A DNA stretch of 64,000 bases from Phenylobacterium sp. Lineage in GTDB: Bacteria > Pseudomonadota > Alphaproteobacteria > Caulobacterales > Caulobacteraceae. Position 1 is the first letter of the stretch, and every line of letters starts with the position of its first letter. This document shows, one piece after another, positions 25,704 through 33,311 of this stretch. The stretch covers positions 18,855 through 82,854 of the forward strand of contig SSMU01000008.1 in NCBI GenBank assembly GCA_004799545.1. Reading direction: 5' to 3'. The notes under the pieces were generated by a model that was given only the letters and a program-made list of their open reading frames with translations, was not told the DNA's origin and did not search any database. The position numbers were made by a program, and so were the translations under genes.

Positions 25704-27806
25704 TCAGAACGTCTTGCTGACGCCGGCGTAGACCCCGCGCCTGGGCCCGAACTGCGGCGCGCCGACGCCGATCCCGGTGCCGTCGCGGATCTCGTAGGTC
25801 TCGTCGAACAGGTTGATGATGTCGGCGCGGATCGTCAGCCCGCCGGCGAGGTTCAGCGCCTGCGACGCGCCCAGGTTCACCTGCACATAGGACGGCACCT
25901 TCGAGCCGTTCGGAACCTCGCCGTCGCGCCGCAGCCCCGAGCCGTAGATCAGGTCCGCCGAGATCCGGCCGCCGCCCTCCGTCTTGTAGGCCGCCCCCGC
26001 CGAGGCGGTGATCGTCTGGTCGTGGTCCAGGTAGATGAAGTGGTCCCGGATATAGGCCAGGTCGCCGGGATCGAAGTTGAACTGGCTGGAGATGATGTCC
26101 TCGCCCTTGGCCTGGCTGACCGCCAGGTTGGCGTAGGCGCTGAGCGGACCCCGGACGTAGTTGGCCGAGAACTCGACCCCCTTGGCGTAGCCCTTCGCAT
26201 AGTTGAACGGCGTCAGGATGATCGGCGCGCCGAACTGGCCCTCGTCGATCAGGTTCCTGGCCTTCTTGTAATAGGCGTCGACGCCGAGCGTCAGGCCGGC
26301 CAGCTTCTGCTCCACGCCCAGGTCGAAATAGTTGTCGCGCTCGCTGAGCGGCAGGTCGTTCCGGGTCCCCGGCTGTTCGGCGCTGGTGCCGACGAACTTG
26401 GCGACGGCGGTGGAGGCGATCAGCTCGAACGGCGGCGGCGTGAAGTAGCGCGCGTAGCCGGCGTGCAAGGTCGTGCCATCCAGCGGCGTCCAGACCAGGT
26501 TCACCCGCGGCGAGAGCTGGTTCTCGCTGCGGAAGGCGTCGAGCTGGTCGAAGCGCAGGCCGTAGTTCAGCGTCAGGGTGTCGGCCAGCTTCCACTCGTC
26601 CTGCAGATAGGCGGAATAGGTCCAGGCGTTGGCCTTGCTGTTGTCGAGGATGGTGATCGGCCCCGCGCCCAGCTGGGCGCCGTTGTCGTCGACCTCGAAG
26701 ACCTGCGAGTTGGTGTCGCTCGTCGTGCGGTCGGCGGAGATGATCACGCCGCCACGGATCGTGTGGGCGTCGGAGAGCTTGTAGACACCCTCGATCTGGG
26801 TCCCCAACGACAGGTCGGTCTTCTTCGCCGCCTGGGCGATGCTGTTGAACAGCAGCTCGCCGGTGACATCCGGCGTGTAGGTCAGCTGCGAGGTGCGGGC
26901 GAACACCGACGCCTGGCCGGTGAATCGCTCGGTGCTGACCTGGTAGGCCCCGATCGCATAGCTGGTGGTCTCGCGCTGCCGCTGGTTCAGGTCCTGCGAG
27001 GCGAAATCGGTGACGCCGTTCACGCTAAAGCCAGCGTCGGGATGCAGGCCCGAGACGTTGGGGATCTGGAAGCTCTCCTGCGAGGTCCCGACGATGAACG
27101 AGACGCGGCTCTGGTCGTCGATGATGTGGTCGAAGTAGCCGAAGCCCTGGACCTGATCCGAATGGTCGTGGATCGGCGTGCCGCGCCCATCCGGGCTCTC
27201 GATGCCCACGTCCGTGCCAGTATAGCTCAGCGACCCGAAGGCGCTGTTGCGGCCCCAGGAGCCGCCGTACTCGACGGCCGGCTCGATCAGCCCATGGCTG
27301 CCGCCGTAGACCGAGGCCTCGCCCTCATCCTTGAAGCCGCTCTTGGTGGTGATGTTGATGATCCCGGCGGTGCGCAGGCCGTACTGGGCCGGCAGGGCGC
27401 CGGTGATCAGGTCGATGTTCGAGGCCAGCCTGGGCGACAGGGTCTGGCCGAACACTTGCAGCCCCTCGGGCAGGATGACGTTGTTCAGCCGGTACTGGAT
27501 GTTGGCGTGGTCGCCGCGGATGTGCAGCTGGCCGAAACTGTCCTGCGCCGCGCCCGGGGCCTGCAGGATCACCTGGTTCAGCTGGGTGTTGGCGCCGGCC
27601 GGCAGGTTCTCGATGAAGGCCTGCGGCAGCACATAGCTGGTCGCCCCCAGCGCCGGCTCGACCGAGGAGCGGGCCGCATCGAGCCGCTGCGCCGTGACCA
27701 CCACCTCGGAAACCTCGCCGGACGCCGGCGCCGTCTGCGCCGCGGCCGCGGTGGCGATCAAGGCGGCCGAGCCCACCGCGGCCAGGAGAAGGAAGGTCTG
27801 CGTCAT
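25704..27806 (-). CDS. TonB-dependent outer-membrane receptor, probably for zinc uptake
   Basis: A 700-residue TonB-dependent receptor. It has a signal peptide ending near residue 23 (ATAAAAQ), a TonB box-like EVSEVVVTAQR, a plug domain (about 45-160, VILQAPGAAQDSFGQLHIRG and AGIINITTKSG), then a 22-strand-type barrel ending in VSKTF with the terminal Phe needed for assembly. Two Zur-box-like repeats lie 32-70 bases upstream of its start and the divergent gene is a Zur-type repressor, so import of zinc or a zinc chelate under zinc starvation is the likely role. The substrate is inferred from regulation, not from the protein. Confidence 0.88.
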   Translation of the reverse strand: MTQTFLLLAAVGSAALIATAAAAQTAPASGEVSEVVVTAQRLDAARSSVEPALGATSYVLPQAFIENLPAGANTQLNQVILQAPGAAQDSFGQLHIRGDHANIQYRLNNVILPEGLQVFGQTLSPRLASNIDLITGALPAQYGLRTAGIINITTKSGFKDEGEASVYGGSHGLIEPAVEYGGSWGRNSAFGSLSYTGTDVGIESPDGRGTPIHDHSDQVQGFGYFDHIIDDQSRVSFIVGTSQESFQIPNVSGLHPDAGFSVNGVTDFASQDLNQRQRETTSYAIGAYQVSTERFTGQASVFARTSQLTYTPDVTGELLFNSIAQAAKKTDLSLGTQIEGVYKLSDAHTIRGGVIISADRTTSDTNSQVFEVDDNGAQLGAGPITILDNSKANAWTYSAYLQDEWKLADTLTLNYGLRFDQLDAFRSENQLSPRVNLVWTPLDGTTLHAGYARYFTPPPFELIASTAVAKFVGTSAEQPGTRNDLPLSERDNYFDLGVEQKLAGLTLGVDAYYKKARNLIDEGQFGAPIILTPFNYAKGYAKGVEFSANYVRGPLSAYANLAVSQAKGEDIISSQFNFDPGDLAYIRDHFIYLDHDQTITASAGAAYKTEGGGRISADLIYGSGLRRDGEVPNGSKVPSYVQVNLGASQALNLAGGLTIRADIINLFDETYEIRDGTGIGVGAPQFGPRRGVYAGVSKTF

Positions 27807-27837
27807 CGCGGGCTCCTGGCCTTGACCAAGGCCATTT

Positions 27838-27876
27838 CTGTTACAACATAACAGTAGTGTTATGAAATAACATAAC
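27838..27876. promoter_or_regulatory. Two tandem Zur-box-like inverted repeats
   Basis: Box 1, TGTTACAACATAACA (27839-27853, with C/G extending the repeat to 27838-27854), is a 5-of-6 match to TGTTAT-N3-ATAACA. Box 2, TGTTATGAAATAACA (27858-27872), is an exact 6-3-6 repeat that extends as GTTATG/CATAAC to 27876. Starts are 19 bases apart. The pair sits between the TonB receptor and the Zur-type gene, nearest the receptor start. AT-rich repeats of this form are the known Zur operator type in proteobacteria. Confidence 0.75.
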
Positions 27877-27928
27877 GCGTCGTCAAGCCTGTTGCGGCGC
27901 AGGAAGAACGCGCGTTAGCTGAGGGCCC

Positions 27929-28414
27929 ATGCACACCGCGACGTGCGAGCACGACGACCACGATCATCCGGGCCTCACGGGTCAGGCCCTGCGCCGCGCC
28001 CTGGGCGCCGCGGAGCGCCGCTGCGCCGAGACCGACCAGCGGCTCACCGCGCCCCGCCGCCGGGTGCTGGAGCTGCTGCTGGAAGGCGACGCCCCGCTCA
28101 AGGCCTATGACCTGATCGCCGCCTTCGGCGAGGCCGGCGCGCCCGCCAAGCCGCCCACCGTCTATCGCGCGCTGGAGTTCCTCGAACGCCTGGGCTTCGC
28201 CCACCGCATCGAGAGCCTCAACGCCTACGTCCCCTGCCGGCTGGAGGGCGACAGCCACCAAGCGGCCTTCCTGATCTGCGACTGCTGCGGCGCCGCCGAG
28301 GAGTTCGAACCGGACTTCACCGCCCAGCTCGCCGCCGCCAAGGGCGCTGGCTATGCGGTCGAGAGCATCACCCTCGAAGCCCGCGGCCTCTGCCCCGCCT
28401 GCCGCAAGGACTAG
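27929..28414 (+). CDS. zur: Fur-family transcriptional repressor, Zur type
   Basis: A 161-residue Fur-family regulator. The winged HTH spans about residues 25-95 (LTAPRRRVLELLLEG, KPPTVYRALEFLERLGFAHRI). The metal sites fit Zur: a His/Cys-rich N-terminus (HTATCEHDDHDH), the CDCCG pair and a C-terminal CPAC pair, i.e. two Cys-x2-Cys groups for structural zinc. Represses zinc-uptake genes when zinc is plentiful. It is divergent from the TonB receptor, with two Zur-box-like repeats between, so autoregulation is also possible. Specificity for zinc rather than iron is inferred from these motifs. Confidence 0.85.
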   Translation: MHTATCEHDDHDHPGLTGQALRRALGAAERRCAETDQRLTAPRRRVLELLLEGDAPLKAYDLIAAFGEAGAPAKPPTVYRALEFLERLGFAHRIESLNAYVPCRLEGDSHQAAFLICDCCGAAEEFEPDFTAQLAAAKGAGYAVESITLEARGLCPACRKD

Positions 28415-28423
28415 CTTCCAATT

Positions 28424-28560
28424 GCTCCCCCACAGGGGGAGCTGTCGCGAAGCGACTGAGGGGGTTTCCACTCAGAACGCCCAGCTCGCGAGCCCGCTGA
28501 GGAAACCCCCTCCGGTCCTTCGGACCACCTCCCCCTCTTCGCGCTGCGCGCTGGGGGAGG
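28424..28560. repeat. Dispersed multi-hairpin repeat, copy A
   Basis: A 137-bp intergenic element. In order: hairpin CTCCCCC-ACA-GGGGGAG, hairpin GTCGC-GAA-GCGAC, GAGGGGGTTTCC, a variable centre, GGAAACCCCCTC (pairing with the previous block), hairpin GGTCC-TTC-GGACC, and CTCCCCC...GGGGGAG closing over GCGCTGCGCGC. The same order of modules occurs at 63818-63951 and, inverted, at 57330-57540. It lies just after zur and may end its transcript. No GANTC site is present. Confidence 0.85.
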
Positions 28561-28601
28561 AACTTACCCCCGTTGCCCCCGGCTCTGCGGCGCCGCATGT
28601 T

Positions 28602-28618
28602 CCTGATCGTTGATCAGG
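28602..28618 (+). promoter_or_regulatory. Small hairpin touching the ribosome site of the aminotransferase gene
   Basis: CCTGATC and GATCAGG pair around GTT, and the right arm runs directly into GGGAGG, the ribosome site of the gene at 28629. It could modulate translation initiation; it may also be chance. Confidence 0.35.
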
Positions 28619-28628
28619 GAGGCGCGCC

Positions 28629-29906
28629 ATGGACCGCACAAACAGCCGTGACCGGGCGCTGCGCGAGCGCGCCGAGGCCGTGATCCCCGGAGGCATGTAC
28701 GGCCACCAGGCGGTGGGCCTGCTCCCCGACGACTATCCGCAGTTCTTCGAGAAGGGCGAGGGGGCCCACATCTGGGACGCCGATGGCCGGCGCTACCTGG
28801 ACTTCATGTGCGCCTATGGCCCCAACCTGTTCGGCTACGCCAACCCGCAGGTCGACGCGGCTTACGTGCGCCAGCTGGGCCTCGGCGACACGCTCACCGG
28901 CCCCACCGCCCTGATGGTCGAGATGGCCGAGGCCATGGTCGCCCTGGTCAGCCACGCCCAGTGGGCGATGTTCTGCAAGAACGGCACCGACGCCACCTCC
29001 ATGGCCCTGACCATCGCCCGCGCCCACACCCGGCGGAAGACCGTCATCCGGGCCAAGGGCGCCTACCACGGCGCCGCCGCCTGGTGCACGCCCCGGCCGG
29101 CCGGCGTCATCGAGAGCGACCGCGCCCACCAGATCTTCTGCGACTACAACGACCTGGCCTCCCTGGAGGACGCCGTCCGCCAGGCCGGCGACGACCTCGC
29201 CTGCATCTTCGCCGCCCCCTTCAAGCACGACGCCTTCATCGACCAGGCCGAGCCCGACCTGGCCTACGCCCGCCGCGTCCGCGAGGTCTGCGACCAGACC
29301 GGCGCCCTCTTGATCGTCGATGATGTCCGCGCGGGCCTGCGCCTCGCCCGCGACTGCTCCTGGTCGAAGATCGGCGTGCAGCCCGACCTCTCCACCTGGG
29401 GCAAGTGCATCGCCAACGGCCATCCGATCTCGGCGCTGCTGGGCTCCGACAAGGCGCGCAAGGCGGCGGCCGCCATCTACGCCACCGGGTCCTTCTGGTA
29501 CCAGGCTGCGCCGATGGCCGCGGGGCTCGAGACGCTGCGGCTGGTGCGCGACACCGACTACCTTGAGCGGATCACAGCGCTGGGCCAGCGCCTGCGCGAC
29601 GGCCTCGCCGAACGCGCCAAGGCGGCGGGCTTCAGCTTCCGCCAGACCGGCCCCGTCACCATGCCCCTCTTCCTGTTCGACGACGACCCGGACCTCCGGA
29701 AGGGCTTCTGCTTCGCCTCCGAGATGCTGGCCCGCGGCGTCTACACCCACCCCTGGCACAACATGTTCATGTGCGCGGCCCTGACCGAGCCGGACATCGA
29801 TGGCGCGCTCGACGCCGCGGAGGGCGCCTTCGGGGTGCTGAAGCGTGAGGTCCGCGACCTGGCCCCGGTCGAGAAGCTGGCCTTCCTCTCCGCCGGAGCC
29901 CGTTGA
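28629..29906 (+). CDS. Class III PLP aminotransferase (glutamate-1-semialdehyde aminomutase-like)
   Basis: A 425-residue PLP enzyme of the class III aminotransferase group. RAKGAYHGAAAWCTPRP, LLIVDDVRAGLRL (the Asp that holds the pyridine ring) and TWGKCIANGHPISALLG with the Schiff-base Lys259 are clear. It resembles HemL but departs from it at several motifs (for example VDDVRAGLR in place of FDEVMTGFR), so it probably acts on another amino compound rather than in tetrapyrrole synthesis. It is translationally coupled to the amidase through TGATG, suggesting a shared catabolic or modification step. Substrate unknown. Confidence 0.85.
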   Translation: MDRTNSRDRALRERAEAVIPGGMYGHQAVGLLPDDYPQFFEKGEGAHIWDADGRRYLDFMCAYGPNLFGYANPQVDAAYVRQLGLGDTLTGPTALMVEMAEAMVALVSHAQWAMFCKNGTDATSMALTIARAHTRRKTVIRAKGAYHGAAAWCTPRPAGVIESDRAHQIFCDYNDLASLEDAVRQAGDDLACIFAAPFKHDAFIDQAEPDLAYARRVREVCDQTGALLIVDDVRAGLRLARDCSWSKIGVQPDLSTWGKCIANGHPISALLGSDKARKAAAAIYATGSFWYQAAPMAAGLETLRLVRDTDYLERITALGQRLRDGLAERAKAAGFSFRQTGPVTMPLFLFDDDPDLRKGFCFASEMLARGVYTHPWHNMFMCAALTEPDIDGALDAAEGAFGVLKREVRDLAPVEKLAFLSAGAR

Positions 29907-31330
29907 TGGACGACTATTCCGACTTCGACGGCGTCGGCCTGGCCGAACTGGTCCGCACCAAGGAGGTCACCCCGGCCGAACTGGTCGAGGCCGCCATCGC
30001 CTGCATCGAGCGGCACAACCCGACGCTGAACGCCGTGGTCTTCAAGGGTTACGACGACGCCCGCAAACAGGCGGCGGGCGAGCTGCCGGACGGCCCGTTC
30101 AAGGGGGTGCCCTTCCTGATCAAGGACCTCGCCATGCCGGTCGCCGGCTGGCCGCGCACCTCCGGCAGCCGGTTCGCCAAGGACGTCGTCGACACCGAGG
30201 ACGGCGGCCTCACCGCCCGCTACCGCGCCTCCGGCGTCGTGCCGCTCGGCAAGACCAACACGCCGGAGTACGGCATCACCGGCACGACGGAGAGCGCCCT
30301 CCTGGGCCCCTGCCGCAACCCCTGGAACCCCGACCACATCGCCGGCGGCTCCTCCGGCGGCTCGGCCTCGGCGGTGGCGGCCGGCTTCGTGCCGATGGCC
30401 CACGCGTCGGACGGCCTGGGGTCGATCCGCATCCCCGCCGCCTGCTGCGGCCTGGTGGGGCTGAAGGTCACCCGCGACCGCAACCCGAACCTGCCCGACG
30501 GCTACGACTATGCGCTGGGCAATGTGGTCGACCACGTGGTCTCCCGCACGGTCCGCGACTCGGCCGCCATGCTCGACGCCACCGGCTGGCCGGAGCCCGG
30601 GTCTCCCTACCCGGCCCCGCCCAAGGCCCGGCCCTACATCGAGGAAGTCGGCGCCAAACCCGGGCGGCTGCGCATCGCCTGGTCGTCCGAGACCCCTAAC
30701 GGCCGGCCCATCGACCCGGAGGTCCAGGCCGCCCTGGAGCGCACCGCGGACCTGTTGAAGGGCCTCGGCCACGAGGTGATCCCCCGCGGCCTCGGCATCG
30801 ACTACCGCGCCCTCTACGCCTCCCGCGGCCCGGCCGGCGCGGCCAACTTCGCGGCCGGCATGGCCCGGCTGATCGACCAGGTCGGCCACGAGCCGGAGCC
30901 GGGTGAGCTGGAGCCGCTCACCTGGGCCGCGCTGAAGGGCGGCCGCCGGCAGACCGGCGCCGACGTCATGCGCTCCCTGCAGGAGACCCGCATGCTGAAC
31001 CGCCTGACGCTGGCGGCCTTCGAGGACATCGACGTCTACCTCTGCCCGGTGATGGCCGAGCCGCCGCCCGCGATCGGCTTCATCGATTCGGTGAACCTGG
31101 AGCCCCGGGAAGCCAGCCGCCGCCAGGGCCGCATCTTCCCCTTCACCCCGCCGTTCAACTTCTCCGGCCAGCCCTCGATATCCCTGCCCCTCGAGCAGTC
31201 GGCGGCCGGCCTGCCGATCGGCATGATGTTCACCGCCAAGTACGCCGACGAGGCCACCCTCTTCCGGCTTTCCGCCCAGCTGGAGACCGAAGCGCCCTGG
31301 AAGGCCCGCCGGCCGCGGATCTGGGGCTGA
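29906..31330 (+). CDS. Amidase (amidase-signature family)
   Basis: A 474-residue amidase-signature hydrolase. The Ser-Ser-Lys triad is visible: Lys73 in FLIKDLAMP, the cis-Ser in IAGGSSGGSASAVAAG (about 149-150) and the nucleophile Ser173 in ASDGLGSIRIPA. The usual DGGGS before the nucleophile is DGLGS here. These enzymes cleave amides or esters, and related GatA acts in tRNA amidation, but with no GatB/GatC nearby this is a free amidase. Start ATG 29906 overlaps the aminotransferase stop (TGATG). DUF423 follows by the same kind of overlap. Confidence 0.9.
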   Translation: MDDYSDFDGVGLAELVRTKEVTPAELVEAAIACIERHNPTLNAVVFKGYDDARKQAAGELPDGPFKGVPFLIKDLAMPVAGWPRTSGSRFAKDVVDTEDGGLTARYRASGVVPLGKTNTPEYGITGTTESALLGPCRNPWNPDHIAGGSSGGSASAVAAGFVPMAHASDGLGSIRIPAACCGLVGLKVTRDRNPNLPDGYDYALGNVVDHVVSRTVRDSAAMLDATGWPEPGSPYPAPPKARPYIEEVGAKPGRLRIAWSSETPNGRPIDPEVQAALERTADLLKGLGHEVIPRGLGIDYRALYASRGPAGAANFAAGMARLIDQVGHEPEPGELEPLTWAALKGGRRQTGADVMRSLQETRMLNRLTLAAFEDIDVYLCPVMAEPPPAIGFIDSVNLEPREASRRQGRIFPFTPPFNFSGQPSISLPLEQSAAGLPIGMMFTAKYADEATLFRLSAQLETEAPWKARRPRIWG

Positions 31331-31692
31331 TGCGCGCCTGGCTGACGCTCGCCGCCCTGCTGGGCTTCGTCTGCGTCGCGGCCGGCGCCTTCGCCGCCCA
31401 CGGGATCAGCGACCCGCGCGCCCAGGAGCTGCTGCGCACCGGCTCGCTCTACGGCTTCGTCCACGTGCTGGCGACGCTCGCCTGCGCCCCCTTGATCCAG
31501 GCCGGCGCATCGCGCGCCCGCTTCGCCCCGCCGCTGTTCCTCGGCGGGACCCTGCTGTTCTCCGGCTCGCTTTTCGCCCTGGCGCTCGGCGCGCCGCGGA
31601 TCGTCGGCGCGGTCACGCCGCTGGGCGGCCTCGCCTTCCTCGCCGGCTGGCTGGCGCTCGCCTGGGCCGGGTGGGGCCTCAAGCGCGGTTAG
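31330..31692 (+). CDS. DUF423 small membrane protein
   Basis: A 120-residue inner-membrane protein of the DUF423 (YgdD) family with four hydrophobic helices and the family motif AAGAFAAHGISD near residue 25, followed by LYGFVHVLATLA. Function unknown across the family. Its ATG overlaps the amidase stop (TGATG), so the three genes are translationally linked, though the functional reason is unclear. Confidence 0.88.
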   Translation: MRAWLTLAALLGFVCVAAGAFAAHGISDPRAQELLRTGSLYGFVHVLATLACAPLIQAGASRARFAPPLFLGGTLLFSGSLFALALGAPRIVGAVTPLGGLAFLAGWLALAWAGWGLKRG

Positions 31693-31706
31693 GACGTTTC
31701 CCGCTC

Positions 31707-32240
31707 ATGCCGGACCTCTTGCCGCTGGGCGCGCTGGTGCTGACCGCCGTCGCGGCGTACCAACTCTGGACCGCCTACAGCCGCGGCGAGGTCCGCGGCC
31801 GCTTCGGCGCGGTCTACGTTCGCAGCCAGCACCCGATCGCCTTCTGGAGCGTCGTCACCGGAAGCCTGCTTCTCCTGGTGGGGTCGATGGTGGTCTTGGC
31901 CCAGGCCTTGGTTCCTGGCCTTCACCGCCCGGCCCCGCGCCCGCAAACCGCCACGGAGCGCCGCGGGGCCGCCTATTCCACCTACTATCCCGACCGCGCC
32001 CAGCGCGCCGGAATCAGCGGGGCGGTTGTGGTCCGTTGCCGGGTCACGGACACCTTCGGCCTGGCCGACTGCGCCGTCGAATCCGAGCAGCCGCCCGGCT
32101 ACGGCTTCGGCCAGGCGGCGCTCAAGATCGCCGCGACCACCATCCTGCCGACCAAGGACAAGGAGAATGTGTCCCCCGGCCAGGTGGTCCGCTTCCCGGT
32201 CCGCTTCAAGCTGCCGGCGAACGGCGGCGCGCGCTGGTAG
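31707..32240 (+). CDS. TonB C-terminal-domain membrane protein
   Basis: A 177-residue protein with two hydrophobic helices (about 3-20 and 45-67) and a C-terminal TonB-like domain (about 85-175): YYPDRAQRAGISGAVVVRCRV, then ADCAVESEQPPGYGFGQAALKIA and VRFPVRFKLP. Classical TonB has one N-terminal helix and a long Pro-rich spacer; here the spacer is short and two helices are present, so energising an outer-membrane receptor is doubtful. Start ATG 31707 follows TTAGGACG. It is 14 bases after DUF423 and may be the last gene of that unit. Confidence 0.75.
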   Translation: MPDLLPLGALVLTAVAAYQLWTAYSRGEVRGRFGAVYVRSQHPIAFWSVVTGSLLLLVGSMVVLAQALVPGLHRPAPRPQTATERRGAAYSTYYPDRAQRAGISGAVVVRCRVTDTFGLADCAVESEQPPGYGFGQAALKIAATTILPTKDKENVSPGQVVRFPVRFKLPANGGARW

Positions 32241-32243
32241 CCG

Positions 32244-33245
32244 TCAGGTCTCCTGGATCGCCGAGAGCTTCCACGCGCCGCCCTGCGGCCTGACGAAGGT
32301 CCAGAGTTCGGTGGTGGTCGTCGGCCGGTTCGGGTCGCCCTGGATCACGGCGCCCGACTGGCGGTCGCGCATCACATCGATGCTCTCGTAGCGCAGGGCC
32401 ATGGTGGCGAAGTCCATGGGACCTTCGCGCCAGGCCTCGGAGACGTCGGCCTGCAGCAGCCGCACCGCCGAGACGTCGTTCTTGCGGCCGTGGGTGGCGT
32501 TGTCGCTCAGCTCCTCGGCCAGATAGCCCATGACCTCCGGCGTGGTGATGGCCCGAAGCGCGGCATAGTCCTCGCGGCCGAAAGCGCCCTGCACATCCTC
32601 CAGCAGCCGCTCGAAGGCCGCGCGGTCGGTATAGGAGACGGCGATCTCGTCGGCTGGCGACGGATAGGCCGCCCCGCCGCCCCCGAAGCCGCCGCCCACA
32701 GGCGCGCCCCACGGCCCGGCGCCGGCTTGCGGACCGGCGTCGAACGGCGAGGCGAAGCCCGCGCCCGGCCCGGCCGCATAGCTGCGCCGACGGAACAGCC
32801 GCATCACCAGGCTGATCACGAAGCCGAGGATGACCAGCTGGAACAGCAGCGGCAGGAAGCCCCCGCCCATGCCGCCGCCCATCCCCCAGCCGCCGCCCCA
32901 GCCCCAGCCGTGGCCCATCAGCCCACCGATCAGGCCGCCGGTGACCAGGCCGGCCATCAGCCCGGTCCCGAAGCCCGGCCGGCGCGGGGCGTAGCCCAGG
33001 GCGCCGCCCGGCATGTAGCTCTGGCCGCCCGGCTGGAAGCCGCCCGGCGAGCCCGGCGTCATCGAGCGTTGCACCGGGGCCACGTAGCCCGGCGTGGTCG
33101 CGGTCGGCCGCGGCGCGGAATAGGTGCGCATGCCGCGGCTGCCGAAGCTGCCGCCGCGCCGGGCGTCGGCCGGCGCGGCCACGACGAGCGAAAACGCGAG
33201 CGCAGCGGTCAGCGCGCCCGTCAGGGTGGATTTCAGCTTGGTCAT
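32244..33245 (-). CDS. Tim44-like domain protein
   Basis: A 333-residue protein: signal peptide (about 1-28), a Gly/Pro/Arg-rich low-complexity region, a transmembrane helix (about 130-150, FLPLLFQLVILGFVISLVMRLF) and a C-terminal Tim44/MBA1-like alpha-beta domain (about 205-333: AFERLLEDVQGAFGREDY, ALRAITTPEVMGYLAEEL, ELWTFVRPQGGAWKLSAIQ). Bacterial Tim44-like proteins are membrane-tethered and of unsettled function, perhaps membrane-protein assembly. Its stop is 3 bases from that of the convergent TonB-like gene. Confidence 0.88.
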   Translation of the reverse strand: MTKLKSTLTGALTAALAFSLVVAAPADARRGGSFGSRGMRTYSAPRPTATTPGYVAPVQRSMTPGSPGGFQPGGQSYMPGGALGYAPRRPGFGTGLMAGLVTGGLIGGLMGHGWGWGGGWGMGGGMGGGFLPLLFQLVILGFVISLVMRLFRRRSYAAGPGAGFASPFDAGPQAGAGPWGAPVGGGFGGGGAAYPSPADEIAVSYTDRAAFERLLEDVQGAFGREDYAALRAITTPEVMGYLAEELSDNATHGRKNDVSAVRLLQADVSEAWREGPMDFATMALRYESIDVMRDRQSGAVIQGDPNRPTTTTELWTFVRPQGGAWKLSAIQET

Positions 33246-33311
33246 GGCCCTTCATTCCCGATGCGGCCCCGGCTTCGCGGGACTCGCGCTCATAGATGGG
33301 AATCCGTTGGC

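Noticed and set aside
28424..28560. Possible CRISPR or transposon end
   Set aside because: There are no regularly spaced spacers, no transposase and no flanking duplications that I could see. The structure is a multi-hairpin repeat.
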